A stretch of 64,000 nt of DNA from Armatimonadota bacterium (GCA_026392115.1 JAPLCQ010000031.1:90776-154775); one strand, 5' to 3'. Shown: positions 10,015 through 19,174, numbered from the stretch's first letter. The notes: generated by a model from the letters alone, not told the origin. Numbers and translations are program-made.

Positions 10015-13000
10015 CTACTCCCGCAGGCCGATCCGCAGGGCCAGGCTGGCCTGGCCGATCTCCGCAACTGTGTCGCCGTCGGCAGCGTCGCCGAATGCCA
10101 GGGCATCGGCCAGCGTCTCGCCCGCCACGTAGCCCGCCCAGGCTTCCAGGGCCGCCCGCAGCTCCGGCGCTTCGGTCGCGACCGTAAGCGTGATCCGGTC
10201 TGTGATGCTGAGGCCGCTATCCTTGCGGAGCTGCTGGATGTGCCGCACAGCATCCCGGGCCCAGCCCTCGGCCAGCAGTTCGGGCATCAGCTCAGTATCG
10301 AGGAGGAGCTTGATGCCCGCCTCATCGGTCGCCGCCAGGCTGGCGGGGATCTCGGGCTTGATCTGCAGCAGGTCGAGGCCCACCTCGTGCTCCTCGCCCG
10401 CCACGGTGATGCGCGCCGGTTCGCCGGCATCGCGGAGCCGCACCAGTTGCTCGTGCGAGATGCCGCGGATGGCCTCGGCGGCGGCGTTGGCGTTGGCCCG
10501 GAAGCGGGGGCCCAGGGCCCGGAACTCCGGCGCGGCCTTCAGCGTCTCGATGCCCTCCAGCGTGGGCTGGATATCGATGCGCTTAACGTTCAGTTCGCGC
10601 AGCAGTTCGCCCTCGAAACGTCGCAACGCCTGCGCCCAGGTCTCGTCGCCTGTGACCGCCACGACCCTCGCCAGCGGCTGCCGGACCCGCATCTGCCGCT
10701 CGTTGCGCAGGGCCAGTACCGCCGAGATGGCCGAGGCCGTGACGTGCATCTGCTGGGATAGCGCCTCGTCGATCAGCGCCTCATCGGCCCCGGGATAGGA
10801 CGCCAGGTGGATGCTCTGCGGCGCCGCCGGGTCCTGTGCGGAGACGATGGAGCGCCAGACGTGGTCAGTGACGAACGGGATGACCGGCGCCAGTGCGCGG
10901 CAGAAGACCGTCAGGCACTCGTAGAGCGTCTGGTACGCGGCCAGCTTGTCCTGGTCACTGCCGGCTTTTGCGCGCCAGAAGCGGCGCCGGTTGAAGCGCA
11001 CGTAGGTGTTGGAGAGGTCCTCCACGAAGGCCTCCGCCTGGCGCACCAAGGCCGCCACGTCGTACTCGGGCAGCCGCTCGTTGGCCGTGCGCACCATGCG
11101 GTGGAGTTCGCCCAGTATCCAGCGATCGACCTCGGGCCGGTCGGTGTAAGGAATCTGCGGCGCGGAGGGATCGAAGCCGTCGGCGCGGGCGTAGTTGCTG
11201 AAAAAGGCATAGGTGTTCCAGAGCGTGCTCAGCACCTTGCGCTGCACGTGCTCACCGGGCGTGTAGCCGAAGTTAAGGTTGTTGGCCGGCGCCTGGCGGC
11301 AGTACATCCACCGCATCGTGTCGCAGCCCATCTTCTCGGCGGCTTCCTCGAACCAGATGGCGTTGCCCGCCGATTTGTGCATCTCGGCGCCGTGCTCGTC
11401 CTTCACCAGCGCGTGGCCGAGGAGCGTGCGGAAGGGCGGGATGCCCTCCATCATCGTGCTCATGGCCAGCAGTGCGTAGAACCAGTTGCGGAACTGGCCG
11501 GGGAAGCACTCGGTCACCAGGTCGGCGGGGATCCACTCGGCCCAGTACTCGCGGTCGGTGTTGTACTTCGCGGTGGAGTAGGGGACGATGCCTGCGTCGA
11601 GCCACGGGTTGCCCACGTCCTTAACGCGGCGCATGGTCCCGCCGCAGGCGCACATCAGCGTCACCTCGTCGATCCATGGGCGGTGCGGGCTGTGGCCCTC
11701 GAAGGCCTCCCAGCCCTCGGCGGCGCGCTGTTGTAGCTCATCCTTGCTGCCCATCACGTCGAAGGCGCGGCACTCGGAGCAGACCCAGAACGGGAGTGCG
11801 AGGCCCCAGTAGCGCTTCTTGGAAATCATCCAGTCGCGCATGTTGTCCAGCCAGTCGAGCTCCTGGGACATGCCCCAGTCGGGGATCCACTTGATCTGCC
11901 GCACGACGTCCTTGATGCGGTCGCGCCATTTCATGTCGATGAACCACTCCTCCACGTTGCGGAAGAGGAGGGCCGTCTTGCAGCGCCAGCAGTGCGGGTA
12001 GTTGTGCGTGTAGGGGAAGACGCGGAAGAGGAGCCCCTTGCCCGTAAGCGACTCGAACACCGCGGACGCCACCTCGCGTGCAGCGCGGCCGGCGAGCTGG
12101 CCGTAGCCGGCGATGTAGACGCCCGACTCGTCGATGGGCGCCAGCACGGTGAGGCCCAGTTCACGCGATAGCTCGAAGTCCTCGCGGCCGCAGCCCGGCG
12201 CGATGTGGACGATGCCGGTGCCCTCGGCGTCAGAGACCATCTCCCACGCGATAACGCGGTGCTGCAGGCGGGTTTCGGACTGGGCGTCCAGCTCGTCGAA
12301 GGGGCCGTCATACGTCAGGCCCACCAGGTCGGCGCCCTTCAGCCGCCTGCTATCGACCACCTGCGAGGCCAGCTTCAGCGGCCCGACGCTGCCCGCCGAC
12401 AGCCAGCAGAGGTCGCCGTCGCGCTTGACCGCCACATACTCCAGCTCGGGATGCACGGCGCAGGCGACGTTGGCCGGGAGGGTCCAGGGCGTGGTGGTCC
12501 AGACCAGCAGCCGCTCGCCGGGCCGCTCGCGCAGGGGTAGCGCCACGATGACCGAGTCCTCGGTCACCTCCTTGTAGCTCTCATGCATCTCGTGCTGGGA
12601 GATGCCCGTGCCGCAGCGGGGGCACCAGGGCATGCTGTCGCGCCCGCGGTAGATGAGCCCCTCGTTGTGGCACTTCTTCAGGAAGGCCCAGATGGTGTAG
12701 TTGTTCTCATCCGACATGGTGTAGTAGCTGTCGGACCAGTCCATCCAGTAGCCCAGCCGCACGGACTGCTCACTCTGGATCGCCGCAAACCGCGACGCGC
12801 GCTGCTTGCAGCGCTCCACGAAGTTGCCGATGCCGAAGGTCTCGATGTCTCGCTTCGTCTCGAAGCCCAGTTCCTTCTCGACCTCGACCTCGACCCAGAG
12901 GCCCTGGCAATCGAAGCCGTTCTGGTAGCGGAGCCGGTGGCCCTTCATGGCGTGGAAGCGCTGGTAGCAGTCCTTGTAGGTTCGGCCCCAGGCGTGGTGG

Positions 13001-13077
13001 ACGCCCATGGGGTTGTTGGCGGTGATCGGCCCGTCAAGGAAGGACCAGATCGGCCCAGAGGCGTTCTGCGCGCGCAA
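10015..13077 (-). CDS. ileS: Isoleucyl-tRNA synthetase
   Basis: Class I aminoacyl-tRNA synthetase that charges tRNA-Ile in the cytosol. The HIGH signature appears as GVHHAWG (residues 25-31 from the TTG at 13077). The editing-domain region includes WCPRCGTGISQHE and VWTTTPWTLPANVA. The KMSKS loop is divergent, EMHKSAGN at about 565-572. An anticodon-binding and C-terminal extension follows, 1,020 residues in all. The start is uncertain: family-like sequence continues upstream in frame (ELEHDVLRFWEEDGTFDK, to about 13131), but I find no ATG, GTG or TTG ahead of it. Further upstream the same frame runs antiparallel to nothing useful and overlaps a RelE-type remnant. TTG 13077 is therefore only the first available start and would remove the conserved N-terminal helix. 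Confidence 0.93.
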   Translation of the reverse strand: MRAQNASGPIWSFLDGPITANNPMGVHHAWGRTYKDCYQRFHAMKGHRLRYQNGFDCQGLWVEVEVEKELGFETKRDIETFGIGNFVERCKQRASRFAAIQSEQSVRLGYWMDWSDSYYTMSDENNYTIWAFLKKCHNEGLIYRGRDSMPWCPRCGTGISQHEMHESYKEVTEDSVIVALPLRERPGERLLVWTTTPWTLPANVACAVHPELEYVAVKRDGDLCWLSAGSVGPLKLASQVVDSRRLKGADLVGLTYDGPFDELDAQSETRLQHRVIAWEMVSDAEGTGIVHIAPGCGREDFELSRELGLTVLAPIDESGVYIAGYGQLAGRAAREVASAVFESLTGKGLLFRVFPYTHNYPHCWRCKTALLFRNVEEWFIDMKWRDRIKDVVRQIKWIPDWGMSQELDWLDNMRDWMISKKRYWGLALPFWVCSECRAFDVMGSKDELQQRAAEGWEAFEGHSPHRPWIDEVTLMCACGGTMRRVKDVGNPWLDAGIVPYSTAKYNTDREYWAEWIPADLVTECFPGQFRNWFYALLAMSTMMEGIPPFRTLLGHALVKDEHGAEMHKSAGNAIWFEEAAEKMGCDTMRWMYCRQAPANNLNFGYTPGEHVQRKVLSTLWNTYAFFSNYARADGFDPSAPQIPYTDRPEVDRWILGELHRMVRTANERLPEYDVAALVRQAEAFVEDLSNTYVRFNRRRFWRAKAGSDQDKLAAYQTLYECLTVFCRALAPVIPFVTDHVWRSIVSAQDPAAPQSIHLASYPGADEALIDEALSQQMHVTASAISAVLALRNERQMRVRQPLARVVAVTGDETWAQALRRFEGELLRELNVKRIDIQPTLEGIETLKAAPEFRALGPRFRANANAAAEAIRGISHEQLVRLRDAGEPARITVAGEEHEVGLDLLQIKPEIPASLAATDEAGIKLLLDTELMPELLAEGWARDAVRHIQQLRKDSGLSITDRITLTVATEAPELRAALEAWAGYVAGETLADALAFGDAADGDTVAEIGQASLALRIGLRE

Positions 13078-13117
13078 CTTGTCGAACGTGCCGTCCTCCT
13101 CCCAGAACCGGAGGACG

Positions 13118-13258
13118 TCATGCTCGAGCTCTATACACCGCGGAGCCGATGCGCAGCACGCAGACGGTGGCGTCGTCAGCCCGGTAACCGATTCGGTACT
13201 CGCCGATGTCGGTGCGGAGGAGATAGGCGACTCCGGGGGCCTGGGGCTGTCCGCCGCC
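13118..13258 (-). pseudogene. RelE/ParE-type toxin C-terminal remnant
   Basis: The minus strand directly after the HAD gene stop reads in one frame into a 40-odd-residue fragment with GVAYLLRTDIGEYRIGYR, ADDATVCVLRIGSAVYR and a TGA stop at 13120-13118. The pattern 'R-x-D-x-G-x-Y-R-[IV]-x-Y ... V-x-V-L-R-[IV]-G' is the C-terminal half of RelE/ParE-family toxins. There is no usable start codon and the N-terminal half is missing, so it is not a functional toxin. It overlaps, in another frame, the stretch that should encode the N-terminus of IleRS. The sequence similarity is clear by eye, but the family assignment rests on a short fragment. Confidence 0.6.
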
Positions 13259-14086
13259 CTATGGGAAGAGCCAACCCATCAGCGTGTCGAGGTCGCCGAA
13301 GTCGGGGATGATGGCGTCGGCCCCTGCTCCGGCCAGGCGGTCGCGCTTCCACTCGTCGCGGGCGCCGGGGTTCTTCTCGTCGCTGGCGACGCCCACCGCC
13401 AGGCCTCCCACGCGCTTGCTCTCCTCGATCTCCACAAAGCCGTCGCCGAAGGCCACCAGTTCCGGTCCCTGCAGGCCGTTCTCGCTAAGGAGGCGGTCGA
13501 TGATCGCCGCCTTCGAGCAGTTCACATCGGCGTCGACAGCTCCGTAGATGTGTGGGGCGAAATAGTGGTCCAGCCGCACGGCGCCGGCTTCCTCGAGGAC
13601 GTTCGGCAGGTCGGTGCCGCTGGCCACGAGGAGGCTGATGCCCCGTTCCTGGAGCGCGTCGAGGAAAGGCCGCGAGCCCCGCAGCAACATCGTGTCCGGC
13701 TCAATCGCGCCCGCCTTGAGCCCTGCCACGCGATGCTCGATGCGTACCCAGAGGCGCCGCAGGTACTCCTGCTTGTAGGCCAGGGGCTCGATGGGCGACC
13801 CGCCGCGCTCGGCGATGGCATCGGCCAGTGCGATGCACTGGAAGATCGTCTGCTTGCCGGTGAGGCGGTCCACGAAGTCGCGGACGGCCGCCTCGGTCTC
13901 TGCCGGCGCCTCCGCCCCGGGCGCCTTCAGGAGTTCCTCAACGAAGTAGGGGACCATTACGCCCTGCCAGCCCTCGCGCACCAAGGAAAGCGTGCCGTCG
14001 AAGTCGAATAGTGCGAAGCGGATGCGTCCGCGCTGCGCATCGGGGTTCAGTACCTCGAGGCTGGGGGTTGTCTGGGCGTCGGACAT
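13259..14086 (-). CDS. HAD-superfamily hydrolase
   Basis: A 275-residue haloacid-dehalogenase-type phosphatase. Motif I is FDFDGTL with nucleophile D28 and acid D30. Motif II is VASGTD (S156), the motif III lysine is in CSKAAI (K192), and motif IV is FGDGFVEIEESK (D215). A helical cap of about 110 residues lies between motifs I and II (residues 38-145), the C1 type typical of small-molecule phosphatases such as phosphoglycolate phosphatase. The substrate cannot be read from the sequence. The stop is followed in the same frame by the RelE-type remnant, and ileS lies downstream on the same strand. The ATG start gives MSDAQTT. Confidence 0.88.
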   Translation of the reverse strand: MSDAQTTPSLEVLNPDAQRGRIRFALFDFDGTLSLVREGWQGVMVPYFVEELLKAPGAEAPAETEAAVRDFVDRLTGKQTIFQCIALADAIAERGGSPIEPLAYKQEYLRRLWVRIEHRVAGLKAGAIEPDTMLLRGSRPFLDALQERGISLLVASGTDLPNVLEEAGAVRLDHYFAPHIYGAVDADVNCSKAAIIDRLLSENGLQGPELVAFGDGFVEIEESKRVGGLAVGVASDEKNPGARDEWKRDRLAGAGADAIIPDFGDLDTLMGWLFP

Positions 14087-14398
14087 GGTCTCTGTGGCGC
14101 TCCTGTCGTGGGGCTCGGCGTCTGCCGGACGGCACTATGGTACCCCTAGCATCGCGGCGCGCCCGGGACTGCGGTCGGCCGGTGGCTTTACATGTTTGCC
14201 GGAGACCTTGACCGAAGCCGCCGCAACGGGCTAGACTTGAGGAGTCGCGAGTCTCTTGACGTCTTGGGTCCGATGGTCGGACTTCTGTTGATCCCGCTGC
14301 AAGGATCGATATCCGTCCCGCTGGTCCCGGGCGGCGCCCCAAGTGTGTCCTGGAACCCGCTGCGGATGGACCAGTCTGTGATAGGAGGTGAATCGCGA
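14087..14398. other. Intergenic region between divergent genes
   Basis: This 312-base region separates the HAD gene (minus) from the small membrane-protein gene (plus). It contains the promoter noted at 14208-14237 and the ribosome-binding site GGAGG at 14384-14388. I see no further gene in it. Confidence 0.5.
14208..14237 (+). promoter_or_regulatory. Probable sigma70-type promoter
   Basis: TTGACC at 14208-14213 and TAGACT at 14232-14237 are separated by 18 bases, 160 bases ahead of the small membrane-protein gene at 14399. The match is good but not perfect, and the long leader is unexplained. Confidence 0.5.
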
Positions 14399-14659
14399 GT
14401 GAAGCAGAGTGTTAACCCGGTCGTAGCCGTGATAGCGGCCATCGTGGTGTTCGCCATCGTTGGCTTCTTCATGTGGCAGCGATCGACGAGCACCGGCCTC
14501 TCCAAGGACCAAGAGGAGAAGTTCCTCAAGCCGTTGGTACTCGGTGGGCCGGGGCAGCAGCAGAAGAGCGTGGTGCCTCCTCCTCCGCCGAACGGCGCTG
14601 GAGGGCCGCTACTGACGGGCCCGGGTGGAATGACCGCTCCGCCGGTGCCTGGACGCTAA
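14399..14659 (+). CDS. Small single-pass membrane protein, copy 1
   Basis: An 86-residue protein starting at GTG with GGAGG ten bases upstream. Residues of about 8-24 are a transmembrane helix (VVAVIAAIVVFAIVGFFMW), preceded by a short KQSVNP tail. The rest is a short charged stretch (KDQEEKF) and a Pro/Gly-rich tail with a PPPPPNG run. A paralogue with the same plan (MKQQVSPVAAV, one helix, Gly/Pro tail with PPPPPG) lies at 20604. In both places a pseudopilin gene follows directly, so the two proteins probably act together, perhaps as a minor pilin-like or assembly factor. I recognise no named family. A longer in-frame start at 14192 lacks a good ribosome-binding site and family-like sequence. 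Confidence 0.7.
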   Translation: MKQSVNPVVAVIAAIVVFAIVGFFMWQRSTSTGLSKDQEEKFLKPLVLGGPGQQQKSVVPPPPPNGAGGPLLTGPGGMTAPPVPGR

Positions 14660-14731
14660 TGTGTCTCGGCGCGATGAGGCGCCGGGATGTCGTGCTGGAC
14701 CGCCGTACCAACTCGTAAGGAGAAACCAGAC

Positions 14732-15451
14732 ATGACGCGACGTGGCTTCACCCTGATCGAACTGCTCGTGGTCATCGCGATTATCGCGATCCTGGCAGCG
14801 ATCCTGTTCCCGGTCTTTGCCCGCGCCCGCGAGCAGGCCCGTGCGACCAGCTGTCTGTCCGACACCAAGCAGATCGCCCTGGCATTCAACATGTACCAGA
14901 CCGACCATGACGGCGCTTACCCCTCCGTCTACGACGACAGCCTGGGCTACCCCGCCGGCCGCATCATCTGGGCCGACAAGATCAGCCCCTACGTCAAGAA
15001 CCGCCAGATCTTCGCCTGCCCGGGCGGCCCGACCACCGTCGATGTCAGCGAGGCGAGCGTCCCCGCGAACACCTGGCCGAAGAACCTTCAGGGCACCCGC
15101 TACTCCATGAACATGGTTCATGGCTGGCACTGGCCCGAGGGCAACGTCAAGAACGGCTCCGCCCTTGACTACCCGGTCCGCGACTCCCAGTTCCGCCATC
15201 CCGCCGAGACCTCTCTGATCCAGGAGAGCTCCAACGCGTGGTGGTGCCACTGGCTCTGGCATCCGGGCTGGAACGCCTACCAGACCACCGCCTCCGGCGA
15301 GACCATCCTGGTCGGCGTCCTGGGCGAGACCATCTACCCGCGCCACTTCAACAACACCAACATGGCGTTTGTTGACGGCCACGCGAAGGCCCGCAACACC
15401 TCCTCCCTGCTGAAGGACCACCGCTGGTGTACGACCGACTACGAGGACTAG
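14732..15451 (+). CDS. Prepilin-like H-X9-DG protein, copy 1
   Basis: A 239-residue type IV pilin/type II secretion pseudopilin-like protein. The leader MTRRG is cleaved before FTLIELL, and the conserved E5 of the mature protein is present in the long hydrophobic helix ([20 protein letters not shown]). It continues [12 protein letters not shown], then a globular domain, and carries [15 protein letters not shown] near the end, the H-X9-DG motif of the DUF1559-like/SBP_bac-type G pilins of Armatimonadota and planctomycetes. Such proteins are usually many-copy and thought to be surface fibres or secretion-system pseudopilins. The start ATG has AAGGAG nine bases upstream. The gene follows the small membrane-protein gene and ends in a strong terminator at 15481. 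Confidence 0.88.
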   Translation: MTRRGFTLIELLVVIAIIAILAAILFPVFARAREQARATSCLSDTKQIALAFNMYQTDHDGAYPSVYDDSLGYPAGRIIWADKISPYVKNRQIFACPGGPTTVDVSEASVPANTWPKNLQGTRYSMNMVHGWHWPEGNVKNGSALDYPVRDSQFRHPAETSLIQESSNAWWCHWLWHPGWNAYQTTASGETILVGVLGETIYPRHFNNTNMAFVDGHAKARNTSSLLKDHRWCTTDYED

Positions 15452-15480
15452 TCCTCTAGCCCGATTGGCCTGGAACGAGA

Positions 15481-15510
15481 CGACGGGGGCGCCTTCGGGC
15501 GTCCCCGTCG
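15481..15510. terminator. Strong bidirectional hairpin terminator with UUCG loop
   Basis: A 13-bp stem (CGACGGGGGCGCC against GGCGTCCCCGTCG, one G-U pair) closes a TTCG tetraloop and is followed by CGCTTTGTC. It lies between the convergent pseudopilin and M42 genes. Confidence 0.8.
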
Positions 15511-15517
15511 CGCTTTG

Positions 15518-16483
15518 TCAGGCCAGTGCGCCGGTCCGCCACGTTTCGGCCGCCGCGCATATCAGGTCCACGCAGCGGGCGGCGCCGGTGAGGCTCATGC
15601 GGTACGAGGCCTCGTGGATGCCGTCGGACGGCAACGCGATGGAGAGCGCGCGGGCGATGGGTGTAAAGAGGATCGTCTGGCTGCCGGACTTCGCTCCGGT
15701 GAGGTGGTGCGGCACTCCCTTGGCAGCCAGCGCGCTGGACATCCGGATGCCGAATGAGGGGTCGATGAGGTTGCGGCCTTCGTAGACGCGGATGGCCGGC
15801 AGATCGAGGCTCGCCTCGCCCAGGTTGTGGGAACCCGGCACGTCGGCATTGATGACCAGCTCCAGCTGCGGCGCCTCGCGCTGAAGCAGCGTGACCGCCT
15901 TCCGCGCCACATCCATGGCGCACTCCTCGGCCATGACGAACAGTAGCGCAACGTCGGTACGGTTCAGGCGGATGGCCGCCTCGGCCATACAGGCGTCGGT
16001 GATGCGCGGGTCCAGCGCCTTGCCTATGATGGCGTCGCCCGTGATTGCGGTTGCCGTGCGGAAGGTGAAGCCCGTCCGGTAGGGCTGAACACGGCTCCCC
16101 TGAAGGCGAATCCGCACCTCGTCCCCCTCCGTATCGAGGTAAGCCGAGACCGGGAAGGCCTCGTTCGCCGACTGGGCCAGCCAGTCGAATCCCTGCATCT
16201 GGGCCTGCGCGAAGGTGGGCGCGGCCGTGCCCCAGATCCGCGTGTGATAGCCGCCCTGGGCATGCGGGCCGTAGGCGCAGCCGCCGATCTCATCAACGTG
16301 CGCCACCAGCAGCGCCTTGACGCCCTTGAGCCCAGCGAGTCCCAGCGTGAAGAGGCTGTAGCCGTCCGGCTCGTGCCTCTCATCCCAGCCATCGAGCCGC
16401 CGCCGCAACACGCTCAGCACGGGGCCGCACGCGGTGGCGACCGAAGGCGCCTCCGTCAGCTCCTTCAGGAAATCGTGATCCAT
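15518..16483 (-). CDS. M42-family metallopeptidase-like protein
   Basis: A 321-residue protein with the metal-site pattern of M42 glutamyl/leucyl aminopeptidases: LVAHVDEIGG (H62, D64), GKALDPR (bridging aspartate D158), the catalytic pair AEE (E186, E187), INADVPG (D214) and a C-terminal GIHEASY histidine (H290). These are dinuclear-zinc cytosolic aminopeptidases; some relatives act on other amide substrates. The start ATG at 16483 is preferred to longer frames because the upstream sequence is Arg/Ser-rich and unlike the family. The gene follows the SDR gene by 16 bases on the same strand, giving an operon with the beta-helix protein. What a peptidase does there is not evident. Confidence 0.8.
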   Translation of the reverse strand: MDHDFLKELTEAPSVATACGPVLSVLRRRLDGWDERHEPDGYSLFTLGLAGLKGVKALLVAHVDEIGGCAYGPHAQGGYHTRIWGTAAPTFAQAQMQGFDWLAQSANEAFPVSAYLDTEGDEVRIRLQGSRVQPYRTGFTFRTATAITGDAIIGKALDPRITDACMAEAAIRLNRTDVALLFVMAEECAMDVARKAVTLLQREAPQLELVINADVPGSHNLGEASLDLPAIRVYEGRNLIDPSFGIRMSSALAAKGVPHHLTGAKSGSQTILFTPIARALSIALPSDGIHEASYRMSLTGAARCVDLICAAAETWRTGALA

Positions 16484-16499
16484 GCTTCTCCTCGGGAAC

Positions 16500-17294
16500 C
16501 TACGCGGGCGGGTCGGCCGGCACGCCGCAGGCCATGAAGCCGCCGTCAACCGCCACCGTCTCACCGGTAACGTAGCTCGCGGCCGGAGAGGCGAGGTAGA
16601 TGGCCGCGCCCACCAACTCCTCGGCATCGCCGAACCGGGCCATGGGTGTGTGGTTCTTGAACCAGGAGCCGCGCGGAGTGCCCTCAATGAGCGCCCGGTT
16701 CAGCGGCGTGGGGAAGACGCCCGGCGCGATGGCGTTGACGCGGATGCCGTGCTGCGCCCACTCAACGGCCAGCACGCGCGTGAGCTCCATCACGCCCGCC
16801 TTGCTCGCGCAGTAGCCGGCAACCCATGCGAGTCCCACGCTTGAGGCCAGGCTGGCGATGTTCACGATCGCTCCGCCGCCCTCTTGGTCTTTCATCACCC
16901 GTGCGGCCGCCTGGCAGGCGAGGAATGTCCCCGTCAGGTTCACGCGGACGACCCGGTCCCAGTCGTCAAGGCCCATCTCGAGCGCCGGCGCCTTGTGCGT
17001 GATGCCCGCGGCGCAGACCAGGATGTCCAGCCTTCCGCACTGCGTCCGCACTCGAGCCACGGCGGCCTCGACGGAGGCCGGATCGGCCACATCGAGCCCG
17101 AAGGCGCCGCTGCCCGGTGCGAGGGCCTGGAGCTCTGCGCGGGTGTCGGCTACCTTGCCGGGGTCGCGCGACCCCGCGAAGACCGTGGCTCCGGCCCGGG
17201 CCATGCCCACGGCGATGGCCCTGCCCAGCCCGCTGGTGCCGCCGGTGATCAGCGCCGTGCGGCCTGAAATGTCGAAGCCTTTGTAGATGGTCAT
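16500..17294 (-). CDS. SDR-family oxidoreductase
   Basis: A 264-residue classical short-chain dehydrogenase. The NAD(P)-binding motif is TGGTSGLG, followed by CAAGI (an NNAG variant), the active-site serine region NIASLASS, and YCASK with the catalytic Tyr and Lys. The C-terminal VTGETVAVDGG is typical. Overall it resembles gluconate 5-dehydrogenase/KduD-type enzymes, which oxidise or reduce sugar acids; the exact substrate is an inference. The start overlaps the stop of the beta-helix gene by four bases (ATGA). Coupling to a pectate-lyase-like secreted protein supports a role in uronate or sugar-acid use. Confidence 0.9.
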   Translation of the reverse strand: MTIYKGFDISGRTALITGGTSGLGRAIAVGMARAGATVFAGSRDPGKVADTRAELQALAPGSGAFGLDVADPASVEAAVARVRTQCGRLDILVCAAGITHKAPALEMGLDDWDRVVRVNLTGTFLACQAAARVMKDQEGGGAIVNIASLASSVGLAWVAGYCASKAGVMELTRVLAVEWAQHGIRVNAIAPGVFPTPLNRALIEGTPRGSWFKNHTPMARFGDAEELVGAAIYLASPAASYVTGETVAVDGGFMACGVPADPPA

Positions 17295-19144
17295 GACTTT
17301 GGCGCCTTTGCCGGAGCGGCCTTGGCGGGCATTGCCGCCTTCGGCTTGGGAGTCGGCTTCCAGTTGCCGGTATTGCCGTCGAACGTCCGTGGTCCGGGAG
17401 CTTTGGCCGCCCGCACCTGCAGGCCGTAGACCGCGACCCCGAGCACTCGCGGATCGTTGGAACCCTTGATCACCTTGCGCGGTTCCCAGCCGTTGCAGCG
17501 TAGCTCAAGTACGGCGACGGCGGTGGACGGTGTGAAGGTCGCGGACCAGAGGTTGGCGCCGGGCTTGTCGAAGGCGATCAGCTTCTGCTTGCCCAGGTAG
17601 AGGCCCGCGCCGGGGGCCGCGGCGTGGGCGGGCACGTCGGCATGGAAGCGAAGCTCCACGGCGCTGCCGGGCGTTACGGGCAGCTTCAGCACGCTGCGCG
17701 GCATGGACGAGCGTTGCGTCAGGGACTTGCCGTGGACGGTCAGGGCCTCACGCCCGTGCCAGAACTTGGTATACCGGCCGTCGCCCGGCGCTCCGATGGC
17801 CACGTCATAGTTCCGCAGGGCCTCGGGCGTCCAGCGAAGCCCGTCGGCGCTGTTGGCGGACATGACGGTGCGGACGCCGGCGTGGTTCTCCACGTTCAGC
17901 CCTTCCGGCGCCTGGTTGCCGGTGATGATGACCGATTGCGCCGACGCTCCCACGCGCACGTTGAGCCACGCCTGCAGGAAGGTGCATCCTTGAAGGATGG
18001 CGGAGCCCTGTGGCAGGTCGATGGCGGGCGCGCCGTGCTGGTTCACGTCCCAGTTCACGAAGTTGCAGGCGCTGGCGGTGAACTGTGCATCTTTGCTCCG
18101 TAGCAGCACGCACCGGTCGATCGGTCCCCAGAAGGAGCAGTTCACCAGGCTCACCTTGCCGCGGGCCTTGGGGCCGATCTCGAGGCAGACCGAGTCGGTG
18201 CTGCTCCAGCGGCCCACAAACTCGCCGTTGGTAATGAGCAGGCCCGGGTCCTGGGTCGACTCAACGTAGACCGCGCGGCGGCAACTATCGGCGCCGAGGC
18301 CCAGGAAGTTGCCGTTGGTGGGCCCGTTCTTGTACTCGCTGAACTTGTAGCCGACCCCGTAGCCGAAACAGAACGTGTTGTGGATGTAGTGCCAGTCGGT
18401 CCTGCCCAGCTCGAAGGCGACGCCCTTCGTGTTGACCCACTTGCAGTAGGGGTCGTCGGGGTTGTAGAGCACGCCGAACGGCCAGAAGTGGATGTTCTCG
18501 ATGTGGCCGATGTCGTAGCACTGGTCCACGAAGATGCCCCGCGCGATGGGGTAGCCCGTGACGTTGCGCACGATGTGGCGGTGGGCCAGCACCAGCCGGA
18601 TGCCCTCGTAGGGGTTCACGAGGCAGCAGTCGCGGATACCCACGTTTTCGGTGCCCTCCGATGCGATGCAGGGAGGGTAGGGCACAGGGGGCACGTCCTG
18701 CTGCTTCCACTCGGGGTAGAAGACAACGAAGCCCGCCACCGAGGAGCAACTGCCCGCCAGTCGAATGAACGGAGCGCTGTCGGGCTTGCCGCGGCCGGCG
18801 TAGGCCAGCAGCACAGACCCGGTGAGCGTCTGCACGTCGGCCTTGGAGACCGTCGGCGGAACCCGGTAGACCCCCTGCATCGTCACGTTGGCCGGAATGC
18901 TGAGGATGCCGCGGATGGCGTACTTACCCGCCGGCGCCTCCACGATGCCGCCGCCCTGTTTGCCCATCTCGTCGAGGGCCTGCTGGAAGGCGCCGGTGCA
19001 GTCCGTTACTCCGTCGCCCACGGCGCCGAACTGCAGCACCGAAACTGAGGAGGCGGGCATAGGGCCGGTCTGCGCCGGTGTCCGCGCGGCCGCCAGAGCG
19101 CCAAGGAGCAGGACGGCGGCAACCGCCCGGAGCCATCGATGCAT
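17291..19144 (-). CDS. Secreted right-handed beta-helix (pectate lyase-like) protein
   Basis: A 617-residue exported protein. The signal peptide spans residues of about 1-24 (MHRWLRAVAAVLLLGALAAA). It then begins VLQFGAVGDGVTDCTGAFQQAL, the hallmark of the pectate-lyase-3/GH28-like superfamily start. Long beta-helix coils run to about residue 420 (repeated short strands, PANVTMQGV, GIRDCCLVN), then a beta-sandwich-like domain and a Pro/Lys/Ala-rich tail. Likely a polysaccharide lyase or hydrolase acting on a periplasmic or external glycan; the catalytic residues could not be assigned. It is the first gene of an operon with the SDR and M42 genes and lies divergent from a GntR-type regulator, the likely local controller. 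Confidence 0.82.
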   Translation of the reverse strand: MHRWLRAVAAVLLLGALAAARTPAQTGPMPASSVSVLQFGAVGDGVTDCTGAFQQALDEMGKQGGGIVEAPAGKYAIRGILSIPANVTMQGVYRVPPTVSKADVQTLTGSVLLAYAGRGKPDSAPFIRLAGSCSSVAGFVVFYPEWKQQDVPPVPYPPCIASEGTENVGIRDCCLVNPYEGIRLVLAHRHIVRNVTGYPIARGIFVDQCYDIGHIENIHFWPFGVLYNPDDPYCKWVNTKGVAFELGRTDWHYIHNTFCFGYGVGYKFSEYKNGPTNGNFLGLGADSCRRAVYVESTQDPGLLITNGEFVGRWSSTDSVCLEIGPKARGKVSLVNCSFWGPIDRCVLLRSKDAQFTASACNFVNWDVNQHGAPAIDLPQGSAILQGCTFLQAWLNVRVGASAQSVIITGNQAPEGLNVENHAGVRTVMSANSADGLRWTPEALRNYDVAIGAPGDGRYTKFWHGREALTVHGKSLTQRSSMPRSVLKLPVTPGSAVELRFHADVPAHAAAPGAGLYLGKQKLIAFDKPGANLWSATFTPSTAVAVLELRCNGWEPRKVIKGSNDPRVLGVAVYGLQVRAAKAPGPRTFDGNTGNWKPTPKPKAAMPAKAAPAKAPKS

Positions 19145-19174
19145 GGGTGAGACCCCCTACGCGCGTGATGGTCC

